Source: Provencibacterium sp. (GTDB lineage: Bacteria > Bacillota > Clostridia > Oscillospirales > Ruminococcaceae). Taken from it: a stretch of DNA of 64,000 nucleotides. Location of the stretch: assembly GCA_022793895.1 (NCBI GenBank), contig JAAWDS010000015.1, forward strand, positions 1-64,000. The letters run 5' to 3'. The position numbers and the translations under genes were made by a program. How positions within the stretch are numbered: position 1 is the stretch's first letter; each line of letters begins with the position of its first letter. Under the pieces are notes generated by a model, which was not told where the DNA came from, searched no databases, and saw nothing but the letters and a program-made list of their open reading frames with translations. This document shows, piece by piece, positions 8,225 through 16,454 of the stretch.

Positions 8225-8500
8225 AAATACAAAAAAACGATGATGGGAACCAGTATCCTGCCAGTCCGAAGCAGCAGAGAGCCGGGGAAGCTGAAAACCG
8301 GCGCAGAGGCGGCAGGAGAAGAACATCCCGGAGTTTCCGTCCGAACGCGAAAGCAAGTAGGCGCGGACGCGCGCGGCCCGTTAACGCCGCTGACCGTCGT
8401 GTCAAGAGTGGGTCCGCAACGGCGCGGGCCTATGTGGGTGGTACCGCGGAAAGCTATTGGAAGCCTTTCGTCCCTATGGGATCGAAGGGCTTTTTTGCAT
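8225..8500 (+). promoter_or_regulatory. T-box riboswitch with AAC (Asn) specifier overlapped by GAA (Glu)
   Basis: A tRNA-sensing leader. Stem I is built from GGGA/TCCC (8245-8248/8326-8329) and CCTGCC/GGCAGG (8257-8262/8311-8316), with the AGTA loop-E element at 8252-8255 and the apical AGAGAGCC ... GCTGAAAA features. The specifier loop contains GAAC at 8321-8324, read as AAC (Asn) followed by A, or GAA (Glu) one base earlier. The T-box TGGGTGGTACCGCGG lies at 8435-8449. The competing terminator is 8461-8474/8478-8492 followed by a T run. Uncharged tRNA-Asn (and perhaps tRNA-Glu) should stabilise the antiterminator and switch the operon on. A two-codon T-box is known upstream of gatCAB in Clostridium acetobutylicum, which fits this arrangement. 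Confidence 0.92.
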
Positions 8501-8575
8501 TTTTTCGCCTCCGCTCCGGACGGAAAGAGGAGACCGGCTATTATCACAACTCGCAGAAAGGAAGGGATCACAGGA

Positions 8576-10687
8576 ATGAAACGAACGGATTACTGCGGCG
8601 CGCTGCGCGAGAGGGATGTGGGACGCAACGCGGCCGTTATGGGCTGGGTACATGCGGTGCGCGACATGGGCGGGGTCATCTTCCTCGATCTGCGCGACCG
8701 CGAGGGGATGCTCCAGGTGGTGTTCAGCGCCGAACGCCTCTCCAGCAAGGATTTTGCGGCGGCCGAATCGGTCCGGCCGGAATCGGTGGTTGCGGCCGAG
8801 GGGGAAATCTGCCTGCGCGATGCGGAAACGGTGAACCCGGCGCTGCTGAGCGGCACGATTGAGCTGCGGGCCGCGTCCTTCCAACTGCTGAATCCCTCCG
8901 AAACGCCCCCCTTCCGTCCTGCGGACGGCGCTTCGGTGCGCGAGGAGGTGCGGCTGCGCCACCGCGTGCTCGATCTGCGCCGCCCGGAGATGGTGGAACA
9001 GCTGCGGTTCCGTCACCGGCTGGTGCGCGAAGCGGAAGCGTTTTTGGAAGGGGAGGGCTTTATCAGCGTTGAAACCCCGATGCTCACCCGCAGCACGCCG
9101 GAGGGCGCGCGGGACTATCTGGTCCCCTCCCGGACGCACGGCGGCTCCTTTTATGCGCTGCCCCAATCCCCGCAGCTTTTCAAGCAGCTTCTGATGGTGG
9201 GCGGGCTGGATCGTTACTACCAGGTGGCGCGCTGCTTCCGGGATGAGGATCTGCGCGCCGACCGCCAGCCGGAGTTTACGCAGGTGGATATGGAACTGAG
9301 CTTTGTGGAACAGGAGGATATCCTCCGGCTGCTCGAACGGCTTTTCCGCCGTCTCATGGTTTCGCTCAAGGGGGAGGACCCCGGCCCTTTCCCCCGCATG
9401 ACCTGGCAGACGGCGATGGATCGCTATGGATCCGACAAGCCGGATCTGCGCTTTGGGCTGCCCATCGTAGAACTCAGCAGCCTGTGCGGAGAGTGCGGGT
9501 TTACCGTTTTCCGTTCGGCCGTCCAACAGGGCGGGGTGGTGCGGGCCGTCAACGCGAAGGGCTGCGCAGGCTTCAGCCGCGGAGAGATCGAGGAATTGAC
9601 CGCGCTGGCGCTGCAAAAGGGCGCGAAGGGAATGGCTTGGATAGCCGTTCGCCCGGACGGGACGCTCTATTCGGTGCTGACCAAATATTTCACCGCTCCG
9701 CAGATGGAGGCGCTCTTAAAGCGGATGGAGGCGGAGCCGGGCGACTTTATCCTTTTCTGCGCCGACCGGGTGGAGACGGTCCGCCGGGTGCTGGGCGCGC
9801 TGCGATTGGAATTAGGGAGCCGCCTGGGGCTGCGCAGGGAAGGGGACTGCCGCTTCCTTCTCGTTACCGATTTCCCGCAATTCGAGTGGAGCGAGGAGGA
9901 AGGGCGGTTCATGGCCGCCCATCACCCCTTTACCATGCCTTATCCGGAGGACATCCCATTTTTAGAGAGCGATCCTGGACGGGTGCGCGCCCAGTCCTTC
10001 GATGTGGTGCTCAACGGGGTTGAGCTGGGCAGCGGCGGCATGCGCATCTACCGCCGCGAGGTGCAGGAGGCGATGTTCCGCGCGCTCGGCTTTACCGCGG
10101 AAGAGATTCGGGAGCGCTTTGGCTTTCTGGTCGACGCCTTCCAGTACGGCGCTCCGCCCCATGGCGGCTTCGCCTTCGGGCTGGACCGGCTCTGCATGCT
10201 GCTGACCGGGGCGGAAAGCCTGCGCGACGTCATCGCTTTCCCCAAGCTGCGGGATGGATCCTGTCCCCTGACCAGCGCCCCTGCGCCGGTGGATCCGGGC
10301 CAATTGGCGGCGCTGGGCCTCTCCGAAGCGGGGGAGGGCGCAGCCGCCTCCCCGGCCGCGGATCGCCCGAAGCGGGCGCAGGTGGATATTGCCCGCATTG
10401 CGCAGCTCTCCAAGCTCGAACTGCGCGAGGAGGAAAGGGCGGAGATGGCCCGGCAGTTGGAGGAGATGGCGGCCTTTGCCGGCGCGCTCGATGCGCTGGA
10501 TACCGAGGGGGTAGAGCCGGCGGAGCACATCGTCCCGCTCAGGAATGTGCTGCGGGAGGACCGCATCCGGCCGTCCGTCGCGCGGGAAAAGCTGCTTGCG
10601 GCCGCTCCGGCGGTGCTGGATGGCTATCTGCTGGTCCCGCCGTTTTTACACGAGGGGATGAACGGGAAAGGAGGAGAGGACAGATGA
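8576..10687 (+). CDS. aspS: Fused aspartyl-tRNA synthetase / GatC amidotransferase subunit
   Basis: A 703-residue fusion. Residues ~1-585 are a bacterial-type AspRS: anticodon-binding OB fold (GWVHAVRDMGGVIFLDLRD), class II core, a GAD insertion and motif 3 GFAFGLDRL, ending with the usual 'PAPVDPGQLAALGL'. A Pro/Ala-rich linker follows. Residues ~603-700 form a complete GatC (IARIAQLSKLELREEE ... LDTEGVEPAEH ... PLRNVLREDRIRPS). GatC helps assemble GatA and GatB. Covalent joining would hold AspRS on the amidotransferase that converts Asp-tRNA-Asn to Asn-tRNA-Asn. Such a bifunctional architecture exists as a CDD entry as far as I recall. Position 31-equivalent is Met, neither the His of classical non-discriminating nor the Leu of discriminating AspRS. 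Start 8576 follows AAAGGAAGGG; the frame overlaps gatA by ATGA. Confidence 0.95.
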   Translation: MKRTDYCGALRERDVGRNAAVMGWVHAVRDMGGVIFLDLRDREGMLQVVFSAERLSSKDFAAAESVRPESVVAAEGEICLRDAETVNPALLSGTIELRAASFQLLNPSETPPFRPADGASVREEVRLRHRVLDLRRPEMVEQLRFRHRLVREAEAFLEGEGFISVETPMLTRSTPEGARDYLVPSRTHGGSFYALPQSPQLFKQLLMVGGLDRYYQVARCFRDEDLRADRQPEFTQVDMELSFVEQEDILRLLERLFRRLMVSLKGEDPGPFPRMTWQTAMDRYGSDKPDLRFGLPIVELSSLCGECGFTVFRSAVQQGGVVRAVNAKGCAGFSRGEIEELTALALQKGAKGMAWIAVRPDGTLYSVLTKYFTAPQMEALLKRMEAEPGDFILFCADRVETVRRVLGALRLELGSRLGLRREGDCRFLLVTDFPQFEWSEEEGRFMAAHHPFTMPYPEDIPFLESDPGRVRAQSFDVVLNGVELGSGGMRIYRREVQEAMFRALGFTAEEIRERFGFLVDAFQYGAPPHGGFAFGLDRLCMLLTGAESLRDVIAFPKLRDGSCPLTSAPAPVDPGQLAALGLSEAGEGAAASPAADRPKRAQVDIARIAQLSKLELREEERAEMARQLEEMAAFAGALDALDTEGVEPAEHIVPLRNVLREDRIRPSVAREKLLAAAPAVLDGYLLVPPFLHEGMNGKGGEDR

Positions 10688-12150
10688 CCCGAACCGAGAT
10701 TACGGCGCTGGGCGTTTGGGAGCTTTCCCAGGCGCTGCGCGCCGGGGAGCTGACGGCGCTGGAGGCGGCGGAGTCCTATCTGGCCGCCATTGAGGAGCGG
10801 GATGGGACAATCGGCGCTTATCTGACCGTTACGAAAGAGCAGGCGTTGGCGGCGGCAGAGGAGACCGACCGGCTGCGCCGGGCCGGGGAAGCGCTGCCGC
10901 TGCTGGCGGGCATACCGGGGGCGCTCAAGGATAACCTTTGCACCGAGGGGGTGCGCACCACCTGCGCCTCCCGTATGCTGGAACGATATATTCCACCGTA
11001 CAGCGCGCATGTGGTGGAAAAACTCATGCAGTCCCGCGCCGTGCTGCTGGGAAAGCTCAACATGGATGAGTTCGCAATGGGCTCCAGCACGGAAAATTCC
11101 GCCTTTCATCCGACCCGCAACCCGGTGGATCCGGTTCGCGCGCCGGGCGGCAGCAGCGGCGGTTCGGCGGCGGCGGTCGCCGCCGGGGAAGCGGCGTTTG
11201 CTCTGGGGTCGGATACCGGGGGATCTATCCGCCAGCCGGCCGCCTTCTGCGGCGTGGTGGGGATGAAGCCGACTTACGGCGCCGTTTCCCGCTATGGGCT
11301 GGTTGCCTTCGCCTCCAGCCTGGATCAGATAGGCCCCATCACCCGGACGGTGCGGGACAACGCTCTTCTCCTTTCCCAGATTGCCGGGCACGACGAGCGG
11401 GATTCCACCTCGCTCTCCGGCTTTGATACTGGCTATGCGGAGGATTTGGAGCGGGGCGCGCGGGGGCTGCGGCTGGCGCTGCCGGAGGAATATTTCTCCG
11501 AAGGGATTTCCCCGGCGGTGTCCGCCGCCGTTCGGGAGGCGGCCCGGCGCTTCCAGGAGCTGGGGGCGGAGCTGGTATCCTGCCGCCTCCCTCTGCTGCG
11601 GCATGCCCTTCCGGCCTACTACATTCTGTCCAGCGCGGAAGCCTCCGCCAACCTTGCCCGGTTTGACGGGGTGAAATATGGCTTTCGGGCACAGGGCTGC
11701 ACCGATCTGGAAAGCCTCTATCTGCGCAGCCGCAGCGAAGGATTCGGCCCGGAGGTGCGCAGGCGCATCCTGCTGGGCAGCTTCGTCCTGAGCGCGGGGT
11801 ATTATGACGCTTATTACCGCAAGGCGCAGCAGGCGCGCACCCTTCTGATCCGGGAGTTTGGGCGGCTTCTGGCGGACTGCGACGCGATTCTTGCCCCGGT
11901 CGCCCCGACCACCGCCTACCGGCTTGGGGAAAAGACGGCCGATCCGCTGGAGATGTATCTGGGGGATATTTACACGGCGCCGGTCAACCTGGCGGGGCTG
12001 CCCGCTTTGAGCATGCCCTGCGGCCGGGCTCCGGACGGTTTGCCGGTAGGGATGCAGCTGATCGGCCCCGCCTTCGGGGAGCGGATGCTCTACCGGCTCG
12101 GCCACGCTTATGAAACGGCCTATCCGGCGACGGCCGGGCAGAGCCTGTGA
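10684..12150 (+). CDS. gatA: Asp-tRNA(Asn)/Glu-tRNA(Gln) amidotransferase subunit A
   Basis: A 488-residue glutaminase subunit of GatCAB. It hydrolyses glutamine and passes ammonia to GatB. The amidase signature is complete: the catalytic Lys in GIPGALKDN, then the Ser-rich stretch APGGSSGGSAAAVAAGE and GSDTGGSIRQPAAFCGVVG containing the cis-Ser and nucleophile Ser. 'KPTYGAVSRYGLVAFASSLDQIGP' follows in canonical order. The ATG overlaps the preceding stop (ATGA), which implies translational coupling to the AspRS-GatC fusion. The length is normal. Confidence 0.97.
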   Translation: MTRTEITALGVWELSQALRAGELTALEAAESYLAAIEERDGTIGAYLTVTKEQALAAAEETDRLRRAGEALPLLAGIPGALKDNLCTEGVRTTCASRMLERYIPPYSAHVVEKLMQSRAVLLGKLNMDEFAMGSSTENSAFHPTRNPVDPVRAPGGSSGGSAAAVAAGEAAFALGSDTGGSIRQPAAFCGVVGMKPTYGAVSRYGLVAFASSLDQIGPITRTVRDNALLLSQIAGHDERDSTSLSGFDTGYAEDLERGARGLRLALPEEYFSEGISPAVSAAVREAARRFQELGAELVSCRLPLLRHALPAYYILSSAEASANLARFDGVKYGFRAQGCTDLESLYLRSRSEGFGPEVRRRILLGSFVLSAGYYDAYYRKAQQARTLLIREFGRLLADCDAILAPVAPTTAYRLGEKTADPLEMYLGDIYTAPVNLAGLPALSMPCGRAPDGLPVGMQLIGPAFGERMLYRLGHAYETAYPATAGQSL

Positions 12151-12168
12151 GAAAGGAGGAGGAGCTTG

Positions 12169-13599
12169 ATGGCGCTTTCAGATTATGAGATGGCGGTTGG
12201 ATTGGAGGTACATGTTGAACTAAAAACCCAAACGAAAATTTTTTGCGGCTGTCCGACCCAGTTCGGCGCGCCGCCGAACACCCAATGCTGCCCCGTCTGT
12301 ATGGGTCTGCCCGGCAGCCTGCCGGTGCTCAACCGCGAGGCAGTGCGTCTGGCGGTTAAGGCGGGATTGGCGGCCAACTGCACCATTGCAGAGGTGTCCC
12401 GGCAGGATCGCAAAAACTATTTCTATCCCGACTTGCCGAAGGCTTACCAGATCAGCCAATATGACCGGCCGCTCTGCGAGGGCGGCTGGCTGGATATTGA
12501 AACCTCGGAGGGGGCGAAGCGCATCGGCATCACCCGCATTCACATAGAGGAGGATGCGGGCAAGCTGGTACACATGGAGGGGAAGGGCGCCGGGATCGAC
12601 TGCAACCGCTGCGGCGTGCCGCTGATCGAGATTGTCTCAGAGCCGGATCTGCGCAGCGCCGCCGAGGCGCGGGCTTATCTGCAAAAGCTGCGCGCGGTTC
12701 TGCTCTATACCGGCGTTTCTGATTGCCGGATGAACGAGGGATCGCTGCGGTGCGATGTGAACCTCTCGGTTCGCAGGCGCGGAGAGGCGCGGCTGGGGGA
12801 GCGGTGCGAGATCAAAAACCTGAACAGCTTCCTGCATGTCGAAAAGGCGATTGCCTATGAGTTTCGCCGCCAGGCCGGATTGCTGGAAAAGGGGGAGCCG
12901 GTCCTTCAGGAAACCCGGCGCTTCGAACCGGCAAGCGGGAAAACCTTCCTCATGCGCCGCAAGGAGAACGCCGACGACTACCGGTATTTTCCCGATCCGG
13001 ATTTGGCGCCCATTGAGGTGACCGGGAAGGTGCTGGAGCTGCTGGCCAGGGAGATCCCGGTTCTTCCCGACGTGCGTAAGGCCGAGTATATAAAACGCTG
13101 GGGGCTGCCCTCCTACACCGCGGAACGGCTGGTAGAAAACCGGGCGGCGGCAGATTTCTTTGAAGCGGCGGCAAAGGGCTGCGCCTACCCGGCGCTGGCG
13201 GCCAACCTCATGTTGAGCGTTCTCCTGCCGAAGCTCGGAGAGGAGGGGACGACGATCCCGCTTCCGCCCGGACGTCTGGCGGCGGTCGCCGCGATGCAGG
13301 GTACAGGGCGGCTGAACAGCGGGACTGCCCGGCAGGTGCTGGAACGGCTGTGGGACAGCGACGAGGACCCAGAGGCGCTCGTCGAGCGGGAGAGGCTTGC
13401 GCAGATCAGCGCTGATGGGGAGCTGCGGGCGCTGGCGCTTCAGACGATTGGCGAGCAGGCGGCCGCCGCCGCGGATTACCGGCGGGGAAAGACGGCGGCG
13501 CTCGGCGCGCTGATGGGGGCGTTGATGCGCCGCAGCGGCGGGCGCGGGAACCCGCAGCGGATGCGGGAGATTCTTTGCCAGCTTTTGGCGGAGGATTGA
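12169..13599 (+). CDS. gatB: Asp-tRNA(Asn)/Glu-tRNA(Gln) amidotransferase subunit B
   Basis: A 476-residue subunit that binds the mischarged tRNA, activates the acyl group with ATP and amidates it. The N-terminal signature 'GLEVHVELKTQTKIFCGC' and the zinc/cradle region with 'CPVCMGLPGSLPVLN' are clear, as is 'DRKNYFYPDLPKAYQISQ'. The helical and YqeY-like tail domains occupy the last ~170 residues. I start at the ATG at 12169 because AAAGGAGGAGG ends six bases before it; the adjacent in-frame TTG at 12166 is less well placed. Last gene of the T-box operon. Confidence 0.97.
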   Translation: MALSDYEMAVGLEVHVELKTQTKIFCGCPTQFGAPPNTQCCPVCMGLPGSLPVLNREAVRLAVKAGLAANCTIAEVSRQDRKNYFYPDLPKAYQISQYDRPLCEGGWLDIETSEGAKRIGITRIHIEEDAGKLVHMEGKGAGIDCNRCGVPLIEIVSEPDLRSAAEARAYLQKLRAVLLYTGVSDCRMNEGSLRCDVNLSVRRRGEARLGERCEIKNLNSFLHVEKAIAYEFRRQAGLLEKGEPVLQETRRFEPASGKTFLMRRKENADDYRYFPDPDLAPIEVTGKVLELLAREIPVLPDVRKAEYIKRWGLPSYTAERLVENRAAADFFEAAAKGCAYPALAANLMLSVLLPKLGEEGTTIPLPPGRLAAVAAMQGTGRLNSGTARQVLERLWDSDEDPEALVERERLAQISADGELRALALQTIGEQAAAAADYRRGKTAALGALMGALMRRSGGRGNPQRMREILCQLLAED

Positions 13600-13687
13600 C
13601 GGGGGTCTTTGTTATTTGAATCCGGCTTGTTTTTGCCTGCCGGGCAGGCGAAAAACCAGCCAAGACCCTTTCGGGCAGGGAATCCGC

Positions 13688-13728
13688 AGCTTCTTCCCAT
13701 AGGACGGATCATCCTATGGGAAGAAGCT
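13688..13728. repeat. 17-bp perfect palindrome between convergent gatB and pyrE
   Basis: AGCTTCTTCCCATAGGA (13688-13704) pairs with 13712-13728 around a seven-base loop. Neither strand has a T run after it, so it is not an ordinary intrinsic terminator, although it may end or protect transcripts. A second hairpin (GCCTGCC/GGCAGGC flanked by T5 and A5) lies at about 13631-13654. Confidence 0.6.
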
Positions 13729-13751
13729 GTCAACGTCCGAAACCATGGAAG

Positions 13752-14414
13752 TTAAAACACGCAATATTCGGACATATAGCGGTCCATCGCCGCCAGAAGC
13801 GCGGCGTCCATCCCGCTCTCGCCGAGATACTCACGGATATCGCGAACGGTAACAAGGGCATGCACCTGAATCCCGAAGCAGTCGCGCACCTCATCCACTG
13901 CGGTCTTTCCGGCCTCCTTCCCCACCTCGCAGCGGTTGACCGAAATAAACATATCCTTCACCTGCACATCCCCGCAGCCCTGAAGGACCGGCAGCGTTTC
14001 CCGCACAGCCGTCCCGGCGGTAATCACATCCTCGATGATGATAACCCGGTCGCCATCCTTGGGCGTGTAGCCGATGAGATCGCCGCCCTCGCCATGGTCC
14101 TTGCGCTCCTTGCGGTTAAAACAGAACGGCTTGTCGACGCCATAAAGTCTAAAAAGCGATCCGGCCGCCGCCGTAGCGAGCGGAATGCCCTTATAGGCGG
14201 GCCCGAACATGCAGTCGAACGCATCGCCCAGCGTTTCGTGGACCAGGGCGGCATAAAAATCCCCCAGCGCAGCTATCTGCGCGCCGGTGCGGTAGTTGCC
14301 GGTGTTCACGAAATAGGGCGTCTTCCGTCCGCTCTTGGTGACAAACTCGCCGAAGCGCAGCACATCCGCGCCCATCATGAAGGTAATAAATTCCCGTTTA
14401 GCCTTGGTCAGCAT
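13752..14414 (-). CDS. pyrE: Orotate phosphoribosyltransferase
   Basis: A 220-residue enzyme that joins orotate to PRPP, giving orotidine 5'-phosphate in pyrimidine synthesis. The PRPP-binding motif is DRVIIIEDVITAGTAVRE, the pyrophosphate-site 'FGPAYKGIPLA' precedes it, and 'FNRKERKDHGEGG' is the flexible catalytic loop with Lys residues. GGAGG precedes the ATG at 14414. It is isolated from other pyr biosynthesis genes but lies divergently beside a uracil permease, so both ends of pyrimidine supply meet here. Confidence 0.96.
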   Translation of the reverse strand: MLTKAKREFITFMMGADVLRFGEFVTKSGRKTPYFVNTGNYRTGAQIAALGDFYAALVHETLGDAFDCMFGPAYKGIPLATAAAGSLFRLYGVDKPFCFNRKERKDHGEGGDLIGYTPKDGDRVIIIEDVITAGTAVRETLPVLQGCGDVQVKDMFISVNRCEVGKEAGKTAVDEVRDCFGIQVHALVTVRDIREYLGESGMDAALLAAMDRYMSEYCVF

Positions 14415-14463
14415 GAATATCCTCCTTCAAAGTCCTTGTCGTTTTTTAGATCCGGTTGCTTTA

Positions 14464-14493
14464 AGGCTACACCATCCTGCCCGCCCGCGTCAA
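14464..14493 (-). promoter_or_regulatory. Probable pyrE promoter
   Basis: Minus strand TTGACG (14493-14488), 18-base spacer, TAGCCT (14469-14464). This gives a leader of roughly 40 bases before the pyrE ATG. Confidence 0.5.
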
Positions 14494-14505
14494 GCCGGTT
14501 TCGGC

Positions 14506-14580
14506 GTTTTTATAGCCGCGCTATAAAAATCGTTTGTTAATCCTGCCTCTCGCGGCGGCCGGACTGCACGGCCGAAACTG
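14506..14580 (-). repeat. Degenerate copy of structured repeat family 1
   Basis: Read on the minus strand it contains CGGCC, GCGAGAGGCAGG, then a palindrome TTTTTATAGC / GCTATAAAAA. These are in the order seen in the repeat units at 63.7 kb, but the apical GCCGC-GNRA-GCGGC helix is missing. It lies directly upstream of the pyrE promoter. Confidence 0.65.
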
Positions 14581-14626
14581 CCTAGGACGTCCGATAGGTT
14601 CTATTCCGGAAAAATGACGAAAACCA

Positions 14627-14655
14627 TTGCGCGCCGGTCCGGAATATGCTATATT
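14627..14655 (+). promoter_or_regulatory. Promoter of the uracil permease gene
   Basis: TTGCGC at 14627-14632, 17-base spacer, TATATT at 14650-14655. Confidence 0.6.
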
Positions 14656-14661
14656 AATAAA

Positions 14662-14896
14662 AATACCCGTGAAGAAACCTTCGGTTTGCCTGGCGCGGGT
14701 GGGATCTGTATGCAGGCGGGAAACTGTCTGTAAAAACAAAATTACCTTTAAAGTGCACCCTGTGAGGTCATAAGGTAGCAAAAAAGGATTGCCGGTAAAC
14801 ACCGGCCCTGTATCTGCGTGCCTAAACGCCCTTTGCCCCCAGGTGGCAAAGGGCGTATTTGTGCGCTAAAGAGGTAGCGGAAAGGAATGGTCAAGC
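14662..14896 (+). promoter_or_regulatory. Probable PyrR-type attenuator leader
   Basis: The 235-base leader contains CCCTGTGAGGTCATAAGG near 14758-14775, close to the PyrR recognition consensus (CCnGnGAGGcu..gAAGG). It ends with a stem ACGCCCTTTGCC (14826-14837) / GGCAAAGGGCGT (14845-14856) followed by ATTTG. In B. subtilis, UMP-bound PyrR favours termination at such leaders. The match is by eye, and the T run after the stem is weak. PyrR itself is not in the window. Confidence 0.6.
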
Positions 14897-16126
14897 ATGA
14901 GAGAAGTCAAACTATCCGGCAAGAACCTCCTACTCGGCGTGCAGCACCTATTCGCCATGTTCGGAGCAACCGTGCTCGTCCCGGCGCTCACGGGCTTAAA
15001 TCCAGCTGTAGCGCTGATTACAGCGGGCATCGGGACCATCATCTTCCACCTGTGCACCAAAGGGAAGGTGCCCGTCTTCGTCGGTTCGAGCTTCGCCTTC
15101 ATCGCGGGCATTCAGATCGTGATGGACGGCGACCCCGCCCGCATCCCTTATGTGCAGGGCGGCATCATCTGCGCGGGCCTGGTGTATGCAGCCCTTTCGC
15201 TGATCATCCGTCTGATAGGGCCGGAGCGCATGCTCAAGCTCTTCCCGCCGGTTGTCACCGGCCCGGTGATTGTGGTCATCGGGCTGACGCTCGCCCCCAG
15301 CGCGCTGACCAACGCCTCCGGCAACTGGCTGATTTCGATTCTCACGCTGGCCGCGGTCATTGCCGTCAGCATCTTCGCCAAGGGCTACTTTAAGCTGGTG
15401 CCCATCCTCATCGGCATAACGGCGGGCTATATCGCTTCGATTCTTTTCGATCTAATTGCAAACCCGGCCGAAGCGCTGGTCAACTTCACCCCTATTCTGG
15501 AGGCGGGCTGGGTTTCCCCCTTCTGGAAAATCGGCGATTTCTTCACCCTGCCCAAGTTTGAGCTTTCGGCCATCCTGACCCTTGCCCCCATCGCGCTGGT
15601 GACGTTTATGGAGCATGTCGGGGATATCACCACCAACGGCGCCGTTGTCGGACAGAACTTCCTGGAGGATCCCGGCCTGGATCGGACGATCCTGGGCGAC
15701 GGCCTGGCTACTCTGGCCGCCGGCCTGCTGGGCGGCCCGGCCAACACGACCTATGGGGAAAACACCGGCGTTCTGGCCGTCACCAAGGTCTATAACCCCT
15801 TTGTGCTGGAAATCGCTTCGGTCTTTGCGATTGGGCTGGGCCTGTTCGGGAAGGTGGGCGCTCTCCTGCAAACCATTCCCGGCCCGGTCATGGGCGGCGT
15901 TTCTATCCTGCTGTTCGGCATGATTGCAGCTATCGGCATCCGCACGCTGGCGGAATCCCGGCTGGACTTCTCTCATTCGCGCAACCTCATCATTGTGGCC
16001 CTTATTCTGGTGGTGGGCCTGGGCCTTTCGGGCGGCGTTTCGATTGGCGGCTTCCAGATCTCCGGTCTGTTCCTGGCGGTGGTGCTGGGCGTTATCGGCA
16101 ACCAGCTCTTCCCGGAGGAACTCTAA
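14897..16126 (+). CDS. Uracil permease, NCS2 family
   Basis: A 409-residue, very hydrophobic membrane protein with the nucleobase/cation symporter-2 fold. Diagnostic pieces include '[20 protein letters not shown]', the '[13 protein letters not shown]' segment, 'ITFMEHVGD'-like [13 protein letters not shown] with the substrate-binding Glu, and [19 protein letters not shown]. This pattern is that of UraA/PyrP uracil:proton symporters rather than purine permeases. A probable PyrR attenuator precedes it, in keeping with repression by pyrimidine nucleotides. AAAGGA sits about ten bases before the ATG at 14897. Confidence 0.94.
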   Translation: MREVKLSGKNLLLGVQHLFAMFGATVLVPALTGLNPAVALITAGIGTIIFHLCTKGKVPVFVGSSFAFIAGIQIVMDGDPARIPYVQGGIICAGLVYAALSLIIRLIGPERMLKLFPPVVTGPVIVVIGLTLAPSALTNASGNWLISILTLAAVIAVSIFAKGYFKLVPILIGITAGYIASILFDLIANPAEALVNFTPILEAGWVSPFWKIGDFFTLPKFELSAILTLAPIALVTFMEHVGDITTNGAVVGQNFLEDPGLDRTILGDGLATLAAGLLGGPANTTYGENTGVLAVTKVYNPFVLEIASVFAIGLGLFGKVGALLQTIPGPVMGGVSILLFGMIAAIGIRTLAESRLDFSHSRNLIIVALILVVGLGLSGGVSIGGFQISGLFLAVVLGVIGNQLFPEEL

Positions 16127-16155
16127 AAATCGCCGTGGCGGCGGAATGCAGCTTG

Positions 16156-16193
16156 GGGCTGCCTGCAAAACAGCTTAGGTTTGCAGGCAGCCC
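16156..16193 (+). terminator. Hairpin after the uracil permease gene
   Basis: GGGCTGCCTGCAAA (16156-16169) pairs with TTTGCAGGCAGCCC (16180-16193). There is no strong T run, so termination is probable but not certain. The remainder of the 328-base gap to asnA holds the asnA promoter and no gene. Confidence 0.55.
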
Positions 16194-16331
16194 TTGCTGA
16201 TGGACCGCAGGTACAGCAAAGACGCCGTTTCTTTTCATCCCGCCGCCTGTGAAACGGGCGAAGTTTGCATTCAGCAATTCTTCCGGCAAACGGGTCCCGG
16301 CAATCTGACCCTTTCCCTCTCCCTGCAAATG

Positions 16332-16340
16332 TGGTAAAAT
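16332..16340 (+). promoter_or_regulatory. Extended -10 promoter element of asnA
   Basis: TGGTAAAAT-type extended -10, with TAAAAT at 16335-16340, matches the hexamer used before rpsO. No good -35 is visible, which fits an extended -10 promoter. The leader to the asnA start is about 110 bases and GC-rich. Confidence 0.5.
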
Positions 16341-16454
16341 AACTTTGAAACGAGCGGCCGGAGGCTATCCGGCCCGCCCGCAGAGCTCTGTGCCCTGGGC
16401 CCAGGATTCAACGCCCGCCGCGGGAACTGCCCCGGCGGGAGAATGGAGGAAGCA

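Noticed and set aside
8135-8575. N-terminal extension of AspRS
   Set aside because: This stretch is the T-box leader; its open frame is accidental in GC-rich DNA.
14587-14610. Mobile-element boundary near CCTAGG at 14581
   Set aside because: No target duplication, inverted repeat or transposase fragment was seen nearby.
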